Origin: Bradyrhizobium roseum | Lineage (GTDB): Bacteria > Pseudomonadota > Alphaproteobacteria > Rhizobiales > Xanthobacteraceae | Direction of reading: 5' to 3' | Length of the DNA stretch: 64,000 nt | Assembly (NCBI RefSeq): GCF_030413175.1 | Contig: NZ_CP129212.1 | Span: 2,914,001 to 2,978,000, forward strand | Shown: piece after piece, positions 15,924 to 23,809 of the stretch | Layout: each line of letters starts with the position of its first letter | Position numbering within the stretch: position 1 is the first letter of the stretch | Translations under genes and position numbers: made by a program | The notes under the pieces: generated by a model | The model's input: the letters and a program-made list of their open reading frames with translations, nothing else | Told to the model about the DNA's origin: nothing | The model's database searches: none

Positions 15924-16691
15924 ATGAGCTTGTTCGACATGACCGGAAAAGTCGCCGTCATCACCGGCTCCACGCGCGGCATCGGCCGCGCCATCGCCGA
16001 GCGGATGGCCGAGCACGGCGCCAAGGTCGTGATCTCTTCGCGCAAGCAGGACGTCTGCGATGAGGTCACCAAGGAGATCAACGACAAGTTCGGCAAGGGC
16101 ACCGCAGTCTCGATCGCCGCGAATATCTCGAGCAAGGAAAACCTGCAGCACCTGGTTGACGAATCCAACCGCGCCTTCGGCAAGATCGACGTGCTGGTCT
16201 GCAATGCCGCGTCCAATCCCTATTACGGCCCGCTCGGCGGCATTTCGGACGATCAGTTCCGCAAGATTCTCGACAACAACATCGTCGCCAACAACTGGCT
16301 GATCAACATGGTGGTGCCGCAGATGATCGAGCGCAAGGACGGCTCGATCGTGATCGTGTCCTCGATCGGCGGCCTCAAGGGCTCGACGGTGCTCGGTGCT
16401 TACGCGATCTCCAAGGCCGCCGACATGCAGCTCGCGCGCAATCTGGCCTGCGAATATGGCAAGCACAACATCCGCGTGAATTGCATCGCGCCCGGCCTGA
16501 TCAAGACCGACTTTGCGAAGGCGCTGTGGGACAATCCGGAGACGCTGAAGGCCTCCACGGCGCGCTCGCCGTTGCTGCGCATCGGTATTCCCGATGAGAT
16601 CGCCGGCGCCGCGGTGCTGATGGGATCGAAGGCCGGCGATTTCATGACCGGTCAGACGATTGTGATCGATGGCGGGGCGACGATCAGCTGA
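15924..16691 (+). CDS. SDR-family oxidoreductase
   Basis: The 255-residue enzyme is a classical SDR with TGSTRGIG (residues 14-21), NAAS (94-97), and catalytic Ser147, Tyr160 and Lys164 (YAISK). The close Asn-Pro-Tyr-Tyr-Gly after NAAS and the LLRIGIPDEIAGAAVLMGS region resemble the dehydrogenase/reductase 4-like subgroup often found beside ACAD10/11-type genes. Arg40 in VVISSRKQ suggests NADP. ATG 15924 has GGGGAGAG upstream. It follows the histidine phosphatase by 89 bases and is probably in the same unit. The substrate is unknown. Confidence 0.88.
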   Translation: MSLFDMTGKVAVITGSTRGIGRAIAERMAEHGAKVVISSRKQDVCDEVTKEINDKFGKGTAVSIAANISSKENLQHLVDESNRAFGKIDVLVCNAASNPYYGPLGGISDDQFRKILDNNIVANNWLINMVVPQMIERKDGSIVIVSSIGGLKGSTVLGAYAISKAADMQLARNLACEYGKHNIRVNCIAPGLIKTDFAKALWDNPETLKASTARSPLLRIGIPDEIAGAAVLMGSKAGDFMTGQTIVIDGGATIS

Positions 16692-16710
16692 GGCGTCGCA
16701 GTTAGATCGT

Positions 16711-16741
16711 CGTCATGCCCGGGACAAGCCCGGGCATGACG
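16711..16741. repeat. REP-like perfect palindrome
   Basis: CGTCATGCCCGGG (16711-16723) pairs perfectly over 13 bp with CCCGGGCATGACG (16729-16741) around an ACAAG loop. It lies between convergent genes and could also stop transcription from both sides, though there is no T-run. The same core recurs at 21077-21099. Confidence 0.8.
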
Positions 16742-16765
16742 AGGAGAGAGGCGTGTGGCGTCGGC

Positions 16766-17989
16766 TCACTCCACCGCCGCGTAGACCAGGTCCCGCAGCA
16801 AATTCCGGATGTATTCGCGCTGGCCGGGACCCTGCATCATGAACACGGTGAACAGGTCTTCCGCAGGATCGATGAAGAAGAACGTGCCGGCCATGCCGCT
16901 CCAGAAGAACTGGCCGGGCGAGCCCGGGAAAGGTGCCACGCCGCGGTGGGTGCGAACGGCAAAGCCGAGGCCAAACCCGTGGCCGGGCGGCATCAGCGGC
17001 GAGTCGACCTTGACGCCGGCGGTGAGATGATCCGAGGCCATCAGTTCCAGCGTCTTGCGGCCGATGATCCTGTTGCCGTCGAGCGTGCCGCCGTTGAGCA
17101 GCATCTGCGAGAAGCGCGCATAGTCCATGGTGGTCGAGACCAGTCCGCCGCCGCCGGATTCCATCGCGGGTTTTTCCAGCATATTGAAGAGTTGCACCTT
17201 GTCGCCGTTCCACGGATCAGTCGCGAACGGTTCGGCGAGACGGCCCGCATTGGTTTCCGGGGTGTGGAAGGCGGTTTCGGCCATCTGTAGCGGCGCCAAA
17301 ATGCGTTCGGTCAGGAAGGCGCCGAGCGATTGGCCGGACACAACCTCGATGATGCGGCCGAGCACGTCGGTCGAGCGGCTGTAGTTCCATTCCGCACCGG
17401 GCTGGCACATCAGCGGCATGCCGGCGATCAGGGTGGCGTGCTCGGCATTGGTGATCTTGCGGCTGCGCAGCCGCGACTCCTGATAGATTTTCTGCACCGG
17501 GCCGTTGCCGGTGTGGTCGTAGGTGAGCCCCGAGGTGTGCCGCAGCAGGTCCTGAACGGTCATGGGCCGCTTGATGGGGACGAGGTCGAGCTTGCCGTCG
17601 TTCTCGACGCCGACCTTCTGGTCGGCGAACTCCGGAATGAATTTGGCGACGGGATCGCCGAGCACGAAGTGACCGTCCTCGACCAGCATCATGATGCCGA
17701 CCGAGACGATCGGCTTGGTCATCGAAAAAATGCGAAAAAGGCTGTCATGCGCCATCGGCGCGCTGGCGGCCGGGCTTTGCCGGCCGATGGCGTCGAACCA
17801 GCCGATCTGGCCGCGCCGCGCCACCAGCACGGTGGCGCCGGGCAGGGTGCCCTTGTCGACCTCGCGCTTGAAGGCGTCCGACATAAGCTGCAGGCGGGCG
17901 CCCGAAAGCCCGATCGATTCGGGCTTGGCCGTGGGGAGAGAGGGGGTCTGGGGGGCGGACGTCTGCCGGGCGGCGGTCTGGGCGTTCAT
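16766..17989 (-). CDS. Serine hydrolase, class C beta-lactamase/esterase family
   Basis: The 407-residue protein has the penicillin-binding fold with Ser89-Met-Thr-Lys92 (nucleophile motif SxxK), a Tyr-Ser motif in EWNYSRSTDVLG, and HGFGLGF near the third motif position. Proteins of this type (family VIII esterases, LACTB-like) hydrolyse esters or amides; true beta-lactamase activity is uncommon. No signal peptide is visible from the chosen start, so a cytoplasmic location is likely. ATG 17989 is selected because GGGAGAG sits just upstream; the frame extends another 35 codons without a good start. It is convergent with the SDR at 15924. The substrate may be a lactone or carboxylic ester. Confidence 0.87.
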   Translation of the reverse strand: MNAQTAARQTSAPQTPSLPTAKPESIGLSGARLQLMSDAFKREVDKGTLPGATVLVARRGQIGWFDAIGRQSPAASAPMAHDSLFRIFSMTKPIVSVGIMMLVEDGHFVLGDPVAKFIPEFADQKVGVENDGKLDLVPIKRPMTVQDLLRHTSGLTYDHTGNGPVQKIYQESRLRSRKITNAEHATLIAGMPLMCQPGAEWNYSRSTDVLGRIIEVVSGQSLGAFLTERILAPLQMAETAFHTPETNAGRLAEPFATDPWNGDKVQLFNMLEKPAMESGGGGLVSTTMDYARFSQMLLNGGTLDGNRIIGRKTLELMASDHLTAGVKVDSPLMPPGHGFGLGFAVRTHRGVAPFPGSPGQFFWSGMAGTFFFIDPAEDLFTVFMMQGPGQREYIRNLLRDLVYAAVE

Positions 17990-18151
17990 GGTCTCTCCCG
18001 ATGCTCTTGTTGTTCTGGTCGTGTTGTTCGTGAAACCCAAGTCTGGCGCAGAAGGCGTGCTTTGGATAGGCCGCAAGCTGCTTCGCCCTTGCAATCGGGG
18101 TATGCCCTATGCTTGAAACGGCGCGAACCGACGCATGCGCCGGTTCCCTGC

Positions 18152-18227
18152 AGGAGTGTAGCTCAATTGGTAGAGCACCGGTCTCCAAAACCGGGGGTCG
18201 CAGGTTCGAGCCCTGCCACTCCTGCCA
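18152..18227 (+). tRNA. tRNA-Trp (anticodon CCA)
   Basis: A full cloverleaf is visible. The acceptor AGGAGTG (18152-18158) pairs with CACTCCT (18217-18223). The anticodon stem CCGGT/ACCGG holds the loop CTCCAAA with CCA at 18185-18187, and the T arm is GCAGG-TTCGAGC-CCTGC. The 3' CCA is encoded. tRNA-Trp upstream of secE-nusG is a conserved order in Alphaproteobacteria. Confidence 0.97.
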
Positions 18228-18233
18228 GCTAAA

Positions 18234-19454
18234 TCAAGCACTTAAGTTCAATTTCGACGATGGCCGGCGGTCTTGCTGGACGCCGGGCTGCGATCCGTCG
18301 GATTGGTCCGCGGCCGGCGGACCGGCGTGGGCATGCGGCTGCTTTTCGACCCGCTTCGACCAGGACCGATAGTAGGCGACGGCCGTCATGATGGTGATGC
18401 CGGTGATTCCAGCGAGCAATTGTGCGGCGATGCTGTTGGAGGTCGTCGTCAGGATAAAATAGCCAATGAATGCGAGGTAGATGCCGACGGTAAACACCTC
18501 GAGCGATTGCTGGCCGCATTTGATCAGCGGCTTCCAGACGGCGGCCCGCAGCCCCGGGGCATCGATCGGGATGAATCGCGCGCCCAAAATGATGACGATG
18601 GCGAGGTGCAGGAAGCGGTAGGGGGCCAGGTTGGTCTTGTCGTTTGGGTTGAAGGCTTCAAACAGGGCGCGCGGCAGTGCGGTCTGAAGCTGCGGCAACT
18701 GCCCGGCCAGCGTCATGACGGCGGCGAACAGCAAATAGACCAGCCCGATAACGAGGACCGTCCTTGAGCGCACCAGGAAATGCATCGTCGTCGCTCCACC
18801 GAGCGCCAGCCACGCGCCGAGCATGAACAGAAGCTGCCAGGTGAACGGATTGAAGTACCAGACGCCCGACGGATAAGAGGGCAGGTTCCAGCCGAATTGC
18901 CGGGCGTTGAGATACAGCAAGGCGGATCCCAGCATGACCCAGTTGGGGTATCTCAGCATCAGCCAGAGCACCGGCGCAAAAGCGCCCATCAGCACGACAT
19001 AGAGCGGCAGCACGTCGAGGTTCAGCGGCTTGTAGCGGAGCAACAGCCCCTGGATGATGGTTTCGACCGGTGCGTTCAACAGCGGCGCGACATTGAAACG
19101 GTCGATGAGGCCGGGCGCGTTGAAGCGGCCGGCCAGGAAATGGACGGAAGCCAGATAGATCACGAACAGCAGGATGTGGGCGCAATAGATCTGCCAGACC
19201 CGGCGCAGCAGCCGCGTCGTTCCGAACACAAAACCGCGCTCGAGCATGCGCCGGCCGAACACCAGGGCCGAGGTGTAGCCGGAAATGAACACAAACAGAT
19301 CGGCGCCATCGCTGAAACCGTAGTTCCGGAACGAGAACCAGGCCAGGACGCTGGTGGAGACATGGCCAAGGAACATCAGCCAGTTGGCGAGGCCCCGGAA
19401 CAGGTCCAGCCGCAAATCCCGCGTCGACGGTGGCAGTGCAAGCGCGACCCGCAT
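18234..19454 (-). CDS. opgC: OpgC-domain membrane protein
   Basis: The 406-residue integral membrane protein has about ten helices and the OpgC/acyltransferase-3-like start RDLRLDLFRGLANWLMFLGHVSTSVLAWFS, then YGFSDGADLFVFISGYTSALVFGRRM. OpgC proteins succinylate or otherwise decorate osmoregulated periplasmic glucans; many alphaproteobacterial members are only assigned by domain. The C-terminal 45 residues are polar and Pro/Gln-rich. Its stop codon is six bases from the 3' end of tRNA-Trp, on the opposite strand, and it splits tRNA-Trp from secE. ATG 19454 has GGGATGA upstream. Domain assignment is firm, exact substrate is not. Confidence 0.85.
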   Translation of the reverse strand: MRVALALPPSTRDLRLDLFRGLANWLMFLGHVSTSVLAWFSFRNYGFSDGADLFVFISGYTSALVFGRRMLERGFVFGTTRLLRRVWQIYCAHILLFVIYLASVHFLAGRFNAPGLIDRFNVAPLLNAPVETIIQGLLLRYKPLNLDVLPLYVVLMGAFAPVLWLMLRYPNWVMLGSALLYLNARQFGWNLPSYPSGVWYFNPFTWQLLFMLGAWLALGGATTMHFLVRSRTVLVIGLVYLLFAAVMTLAGQLPQLQTALPRALFEAFNPNDKTNLAPYRFLHLAIVIILGARFIPIDAPGLRAAVWKPLIKCGQQSLEVFTVGIYLAFIGYFILTTTSNSIAAQLLAGITGITIMTAVAYYRSWSKRVEKQPHAHAGPPAADQSDGSQPGVQQDRRPSSKLNLSA

Positions 19455-19664
19455 TCATCCCAGCCCGGATTCGACGTGCCACCAAGGCACGCTGGGGAAC
19501 GTTAGGGGGCGGGCGACCCGGCCATTTGAGCGAGGTCAATTTCGTGAACGGCTTTGGAAATCCAGGGGGGCGGCGTGGCCCGCAAACGCGTTTGGCTGGG
19601 CCGGCGTGCAAAATGACCGCCTGGTCAATGGCTTGGGCTGGCTTTTTGGCGTTTTGCCGGAGCC

Positions 19665-19856
19665 CTATGCGAAGAATGCGTTGAGGACGGCAACGTCCGA
19701 CCGGGCGGGGGCTTCGCCCCGCAGATCGGCGTCGATCACCCGCCGGCACGCATCGACCGTCATGCTGTCGCCGAGGTCGTTCGCCGCGTCGAGAACGGTC
19801 CAGGCCGTCTCGCCCGAAAATCTTTCCTGGTCTTGGCCTGAATGCAGCCGGGCCAT
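19665..19856 (-). CDS. Small hypothetical protein (63 residues)
   Basis: The product MARLHSGQDQERFSGETAWT... is acidic, without membrane helix or known motif; the middle reads DAANDLGDSMTVDACRRVIDA. A GGGAG site lies 14 to 10 bases before ATG 19856, and codon use is like the neighbouring genes, which supports real coding. It lies upstream of secE on the other strand, and upstream in the same direction as the OpgC gene, with 210 bases between them. No function can be given. Confidence 0.55.
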   Translation of the reverse strand: MARLHSGQDQERFSGETAWTVLDAANDLGDSMTVDACRRVIDADLRGEAPARSDVAVLNAFFA

Positions 19857-20231
19857 GGTTCTCTTGCTCCCTATGGTGCCCCCAGACTAGCCAACAGCTT
19901 TTAAGATCGGGATCGTGGGGATACGAACATTTGAGTAATGGGACTACCGGGGATTAACCAATGGCGGGGGGCGTTTCGGGCAGGGGCGTCGGCAAAAGGG
20001 TCCGGATCGGGCGGCCGCGGCACCCCGTACCTTGACCTTTTGCCCGCCGGGCAGTAGATACCCGCCCACCTGCAGCCGGCCCGCTTATCGCGGATATCCG
20101 GCGCGGCTTTGAATTCCCCCGAACAATCGAGCCCGCTTGGCGCTCAACCTTCGAGAGAGGGCTGGGCGCGAGAGGGCTTGTTCGGTTTAGCTTAAATCAC
20201 AATCGTCTCACCAAGGACGCGGTAACCAACG
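19857..20231 (+). other. Upstream region of secE-nusG
   Basis: These 375 bases hold the promoter at 20032-20060 and a leader of roughly 165 bases before secE. No other gene is seen. Confidence 0.5.
20032..20060 (+). promoter_or_regulatory. Sigma-70-type promoter for secE-nusG
   Basis: TTGACC (20032-20037), a 17-base spacer, then TAGATA (20055-20060). Both hexamers are near consensus and the spacing is ideal. Transcription would start near 20067. Confidence 0.7.
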
Positions 20232-20423
20232 ATGGCTTTCAGCCCGTTCAAATTCCTTCAGGAAGTGCGCTCGGAGACCGCCAAGGTCACCTGGCCGACG
20301 CGCCGCGAGACGACGATCACCACGATCATGGTGTTCGTGATGGTCGCACTGGCCTCGATCTTCTTTTTCATCTCGGATCTGATCATCCGCTACATCGTCA
20401 CCTTCCTGCTGGGCGTCCACTGA
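20232..20423 (+). CDS. secE: Preprotein translocase subunit SecE
   Basis: This 63-residue protein is the short, single-helix form of SecE. It begins MAFSPFKFLQEVRSETAKVTWPTRRET, with the conserved amphipathic surface helix and KVTWPTR motif, followed by one membrane segment (TTIMVFVMVALASIFFFISDLIIRYIV). SecE clamps SecY in the inner-membrane translocon. The stop overlaps the nusG start by one base (TGATG), so the two genes are translationally coupled. Promoter TTGACC/TAGATA lies about 170 bases upstream. Confidence 0.96.
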   Translation: MAFSPFKFLQEVRSETAKVTWPTRRETTITTIMVFVMVALASIFFFISDLIIRYIVTFLLGVH

Positions 20424-20974
20424 TGAGCATCGGAACCCAATCCATGGACAAGCGCTGGTATATCGTTCACGCCTATTCGAATTTCGAAAAGAAGGTTTCG
20501 GAATCGATCAAGGAACAGGCGAAGCAGCGCGGTCTCGAGGACCTGTTCGAGCAGGTGCTGGTGCCGACGGAGAAGGTCACCGAGGTGCGCCGCGGCCGCA
20601 AGATCGATGCGGAGCGCAAGTTCTTCCCGGGCTACGTGCTGGTGAAGATGAAGCTGACCGACGAGGCGTTTCACCTCATCAAGAACACGCCCAAGGTGAC
20701 GGGCTTCCTCGGCGCTGAAAACAAGCCGATGCCGATCTCCGAATCCGAGGCGATGCGGATCCTGCACCAGGTGCAGGAAGGCGTTGAACGTCCGAAGGCC
20801 TCGGTGTCGTTCGAGATCGGTGAGAACGTCCGCGTGGCCGATGGCCCGTTCGCGTCGTTCTCCGGCGTGGTGGAAGAAATCGACGAGGCGCGTTCGCGCG
20901 TGAAGGTCGCGGTGTCGATCTTCGGCCGCGCCACGCCTGTCGAACTGGAATTCGGTCAGGTCGAGAAGGTCTGA
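20423..20974 (+). CDS. nusG: Transcription termination/antitermination factor NusG
   Basis: This 183-residue protein has the NGN domain (KRWYIVHAYSNFEKKVSESIKEQ, later LVPTEKVTEVRRGRK and FFPGYVLVKM) and the C-terminal KOW domain (ENVRVADGPFASFSGVVEEIDEARSRVKV). NusG binds the RNA polymerase clamp and links it to Rho or to ribosomal protein S10. ATG 20423 overlaps the secE stop; an ATG at codon 8 (before DKRWYIV) is an alternative start. The length is normal. Two REP-like hairpins follow before rplK. Confidence 0.97.
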   Translation: MSIGTQSMDKRWYIVHAYSNFEKKVSESIKEQAKQRGLEDLFEQVLVPTEKVTEVRRGRKIDAERKFFPGYVLVKMKLTDEAFHLIKNTPKVTGFLGAENKPMPISESEAMRILHQVQEGVERPKASVSFEIGENVRVADGPFASFSGVVEEIDEARSRVKVAVSIFGRATPVELEFGQVEKV

Positions 20975-20985
20975 TCGATGCTGTC

Positions 20986-21036
20986 ATTGCCGGGCCAAAG
21001 CGCGAAGCGCGTCTTCGCGCTAGATGACCCGGCAAT
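20986..21036. repeat. REP-like nested hairpin in the nusG-rplK gap
   Basis: Outer stem ATTGCCGGG (20986-20994) pairs with CCCGGCAAT (21028-21036); inner stem AGCGCGAAG (20999-21007) pairs with CTTCGCGCT (21013-21021). Both stems are perfect. The inner GCGCGAAG-N5-CTTCGCGC core also occurs at 38145-38165. Confidence 0.8.
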
Positions 21037-21076
21037 CCATCTGCTTCGTAACAAAGCACTTTACGAGGAGGGATGG

Positions 21077-21099
21077 ATGCCCGGGTCAAGCCCGGGCAT
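21077..21099. repeat. REP-like palindrome, second in the nusG-rplK gap
   Basis: ATGCCCGGG (21077-21085) pairs with CCCGGGCAT (21091-21099) around a TCAAG loop. It is the same core as at 16711-16741, including the following GACGAG. Confidence 0.75.
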
Positions 21100-21192
21100 G
21101 ACGAGAGTGGAGGCGGCGACGCCTTTGAGAGGCCGTGGGAGGAAGAGGGCGGTCGCCAACCGCTCTTGAACCGAACCACGGACCCTGAAACC

Positions 21193-21208
21193 GCCGGCCC
21201 CGGCCGGC
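21193..21208 (+). promoter_or_regulatory. Hairpin next to the rplK ribosome site
   Basis: GCCGGCC (21193-21199) and GGCCGGC (21202-21208) form a compact GC hairpin five bases before the AGGAG of rplK. In many bacteria L1 represses its own operon by binding the rplK leader; whether this hairpin is that site is inferred from position only. Confidence 0.35.
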
Positions 21209-21224
21209 ACAACAGGAGTGATAA

Positions 21225-21653
21225 ATGGCAAAGAAAGTGACCGGATACCTGAAATTGCAGGTGCCGGCGGGCGCGGCGAATCCGTCGCCCCCGATCGGTC
21301 CCGCGCTTGGTCAGCGCGGTCTCAACATCATGGAATTCTGCAAGGCGTTCAACGCGCAGACGCAGAAGGAAGAAAAGAACACCCCGATCCCGGTGATCAT
21401 CACCATCTATGCGGACCGTTCCTTCACCTTCGAATTGAAGACGCCGCCGATGTCCCACTTCCTGAAGCAGGCCGCAAAAATCCAGTCCGGTTCGAAAGCG
21501 CCGGGCCGTGACAAGGCCGGGCAGGTGACCCGCGCGCAGGTGCGCGAGATCGCCGAGAAGAAGATGAAGGATCTCAATTGCGATTCCATCGATTCGGCCA
21601 TGAAGATGGTCGAGGGCTCCGCCCGTTCGATGGGTCTGGAAGTTGCGGGGTAA
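21225..21653 (+). CDS. rplK: 50S ribosomal protein L11
   Basis: This 142-residue protein begins [34 protein letters not shown], the L11 signature, with the proline-rich hinge and the C-terminal rRNA-binding domain ([39 protein letters not shown]). L11 shapes the GTPase-associated centre of the large subunit and is needed for RelA activation. AGGAG lies eight bases before ATG 21225. It is followed by rplA after six bases, the usual L11 operon. Confidence 0.97.
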   Translation: MAKKVTGYLKLQVPAGAANPSPPIGPALGQRGLNIMEFCKAFNAQTQKEEKNTPIPVIITIYADRSFTFELKTPPMSHFLKQAAKIQSGSKAPGRDKAGQVTRAQVREIAEKKMKDLNCDSIDSAMKMVEGSARSMGLEVAG

Positions 21654-21659
21654 CGGGTC

Positions 21660-22352
21660 ATGGCAATCGGAAAACGTTTGAGCAAGGCCCGCGAGGGTGT
21701 CGACCGCGAGAAGCTCTACACGCTCGATGAGGCCATCAAGATGGTCAAGGAGCGCGCCAAGTCGAAATTCGACGAGACGATCGAGATCGCGATCAATCTC
21801 GGCGTCGATCCGCGCCACGCCGACCAGATGGTCCGCGGCGTGGTCAACCTGCCGAACGGCACCGGCCGCACGCTGCGCGTCGGCGTGTTCGCCCGCGGCG
21901 CCAAAGCGGAAGAAGCCAAGGCGGCAGGGGCTGACGTCGTCGGGGCCGAAGACCTGGTCGAGAAGGTGCAGGGCGGCAACATCGATTTCGATCGTTGTAT
22001 CGCCACCCCGGACATGATGCCGCTGGTCGGCCGCCTCGGTAAGGTGCTCGGCCCGCGCGGCATGATGCCGAACCCGAAGATCGGCACCGTGACGATGGAC
22101 GTCGCCACCGCCGTGAAGGGCGCCAAGGGCGGCTCGGTCGAGTTCCGCGTCGAAAAGGCCGGTATCGTGCAGGCCGGCGTCGGCAAGGCCTCGTTCTCGG
22201 AAGAGAAGCTGGTGCAGAACGTCAAGGCGCTCGCGGATGCGGTGTCGAAGGCCAAGCCTGCCGGCGCCAAGGGCACCTACATCCAGCGCGTGGCGGTCTC
22301 CTCCACCATGGGTCCGGGCGTCAAGGTCGAGCCGGGCACGCTGCTCGGCTAG
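21660..22352 (+). CDS. rplA: 50S ribosomal protein L1
   Basis: This 230-residue protein matches L1 throughout: [60 protein letters not shown], then [15 protein letters not shown] and [21 protein letters not shown]1 forms the mobile stalk by the ribosomal E site and in many bacteria represses its own operon. The gene ends the rplKA unit with a strong terminator, so rplJL, usually next, must have its own promoter; they lie over 10 kb downstream. Confidence 0.97.
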   Translation: MAIGKRLSKAREGVDREKLYTLDEAIKMVKERAKSKFDETIEIAINLGVDPRHADQMVRGVVNLPNGTGRTLRVGVFARGAKAEEAKAAGADVVGAEDLVEKVQGGNIDFDRCIATPDMMPLVGRLGKVLGPRGMMPNPKIGTVTMDVATAVKGAKGGSVEFRVEKAGIVQAGVGKASFSEEKLVQNVKALADAVSKAKPAGAKGTYIQRVAVSSTMGPGVKVEPGTLLG

Positions 22353-22379
22353 CTGCTGGCACGTTACGTGAATATTGCA

Positions 22380-22416
22380 GGGCGGAATCGGGCGACCGGT
22401 TCCGCCCTTTGCGTTT
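22380..22416 (+). terminator. Rho-independent terminator after rplA
   Basis: GGGCGGAATCGG (22380-22391) pairs with CCGGTTCCGCCC (22396-22407) over 12 bp with one G-U type wobble, closed by a GCGA tetraloop and followed by TTTGCGTTT. Confidence 0.88.
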
Positions 22417-22467
22417 GACGGTTGGTTGCGTAATCGTCGCTGCGCCGGTTGAGAAGAAAGAAGAACA

Positions 22468-23421
22468 ATGCCCGAGAAGGTCCTGGTCTATTCGCGTTTC
22501 CCGAAGGCCCAGCTGGAACGTTTTGGCGAGCGGTTCGAAATCCTGAACGCCGCCGGCAAGCCGCCCAACGACGTCTTTTCCGCCGAACAGCTTGCGGATG
22601 TGCGCGCGATGATCGCAGCCGGCGGCAGGTCGCTTGGCGGCGAGATGATGGACCTGCTGCCGAAACTCGGCGCGATCGTCTGTTACGGCACCGGCTATGA
22701 TGGCGTCGACCTGGCGGCTGCGGCAACACGCAACATCGCTGTCGGCCACAGTCCGGGGGCGAATGCGGCTTCCGTTGCCGACATTGCGGTGACCCTGATG
22801 CTGGCGGCGACGCGGCGGCTGCTTCCGGCCGACGATTACGTTCGGAGCGGCAGCTGGGCCGCCGCAAAGCCCTCGCCGATGATGCGCACCCCGGCGGGCA
22901 TGCTGGGCCGCAAGATCGGCGTCTACGGCATGGGCGAGATCGGTCGCAAGATCGCGGCGCGCGTCGCGGCGTTCGAGACCGAGGTCGGCTATTTCAGCCG
23001 CAGCCGGCACGACGTTCCCTATCGCTATTTTCCGACGCTCGGTGCGCTCGCTGAATGGTGCAGCGTCCTGATGGTGGCGGTGCGCGCGGGAGACGATACC
23101 AACCACGCCGTCGACGCCGATATCTTGAACAGGCTCGGCAAGGACGGCTACGTCGTCAACATTTCGCGCGGCTCGGTGATCGACCAGCAGGCGCTGGTCA
23201 AGGCGCTGACCGACCAGACCATCGCCGGCGCCGGCCTCGACGTGTTCGCGAAGGAGCCGCAGGCGCCCGACGCGCTGACCGCGCTGCCCAACGTCGTCCT
23301 GTCGCCGCACATCGGCGGCCATACGTTGGAATCGCACGTCGCGATGCAGGACTGCGTGATCGCCAATCTCGACGCGTTCTTTGCCGGCAAGAAGCTGCCT
23401 TACGCGGTGCCGCTCGGCTGA
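22468..23421 (+). CDS. D-2-hydroxyacid dehydrogenase, NAD(P)-binding
   Basis: The 317-residue enzyme has a Rossmann domain with GMGEIG (residues 154-159) and the three catalytic residues of the D-isomer family: Arg234 in NISRGSVIDQ, Glu263 in AKEPQAPDA, and His281 in SPHIGGHT. Members reduce 2-keto acids such as glyoxylate, hydroxypyruvate or other oxo-acids to D-hydroxy acids. The residue after beta-2 (YFSRSRHD) suggests NADP. GAAAGAAGAA lies before ATG 22468. It is the first gene of the accessory stretch between rplA and rplJ. The exact substrate is not known. Confidence 0.88.
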   Translation: MPEKVLVYSRFPKAQLERFGERFEILNAAGKPPNDVFSAEQLADVRAMIAAGGRSLGGEMMDLLPKLGAIVCYGTGYDGVDLAAAATRNIAVGHSPGANAASVADIAVTLMLAATRRLLPADDYVRSGSWAAAKPSPMMRTPAGMLGRKIGVYGMGEIGRKIAARVAAFETEVGYFSRSRHDVPYRYFPTLGALAEWCSVLMVAVRAGDDTNHAVDADILNRLGKDGYVVNISRGSVIDQQALVKALTDQTIAGAGLDVFAKEPQAPDALTALPNVVLSPHIGGHTLESHVAMQDCVIANLDAFFAGKKLPYAVPLG

Positions 23422-23809
23422 TCCGCGCCGCGGCCCTTCAGCGGTTTACTGCAGCCCCCGACACAAATCGCTAAACAAGGGATGGCTTGACGTGCTGGAT
23501 CGCGGGCGGGCCGCACGGCTTGCCGACTTGCCGGTTCATTTGATCGACAAGCGAAACACGGCAGATCCAGCTGTTGCAAGTCCGACAAAGTCGCACACGG
23601 TCCATATCCGTTTTTATCGGCGGGCGACCCTCCGAACGGTTAACCGCCTAGCCCAACAGGCTTTTCCAGATTGGCACACGAGTTGCTGAGATGTTGGCGG
23701 GCGACCCTGACGGTGGCCTGATGGGCGTTTCTGCGAACCAACTTGCCGTGGCGTTATTCGCCGCAACTTCGAGAAACAGCCACAGGCCGCGTCAACACAG
23801 GAGGATGCG
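23422..23809 (+). other. Intergenic region with a 13-bp direct repeat
   Basis: A 388-base gap before the ferredoxin-ferritin fusion gene. GGCGGGCGACCCT occurs at 23619-23631 and again at 23696-23708. No gene or terminator is visible; a promoter for the next gene is expected here, but no clear hexamers stand out. Confidence 0.4.

Noticed and set aside
16766..17989. True beta-lactamase
   Set aside because: No signal peptide, and SMTK/YSR motifs fit the esterase-like branch.
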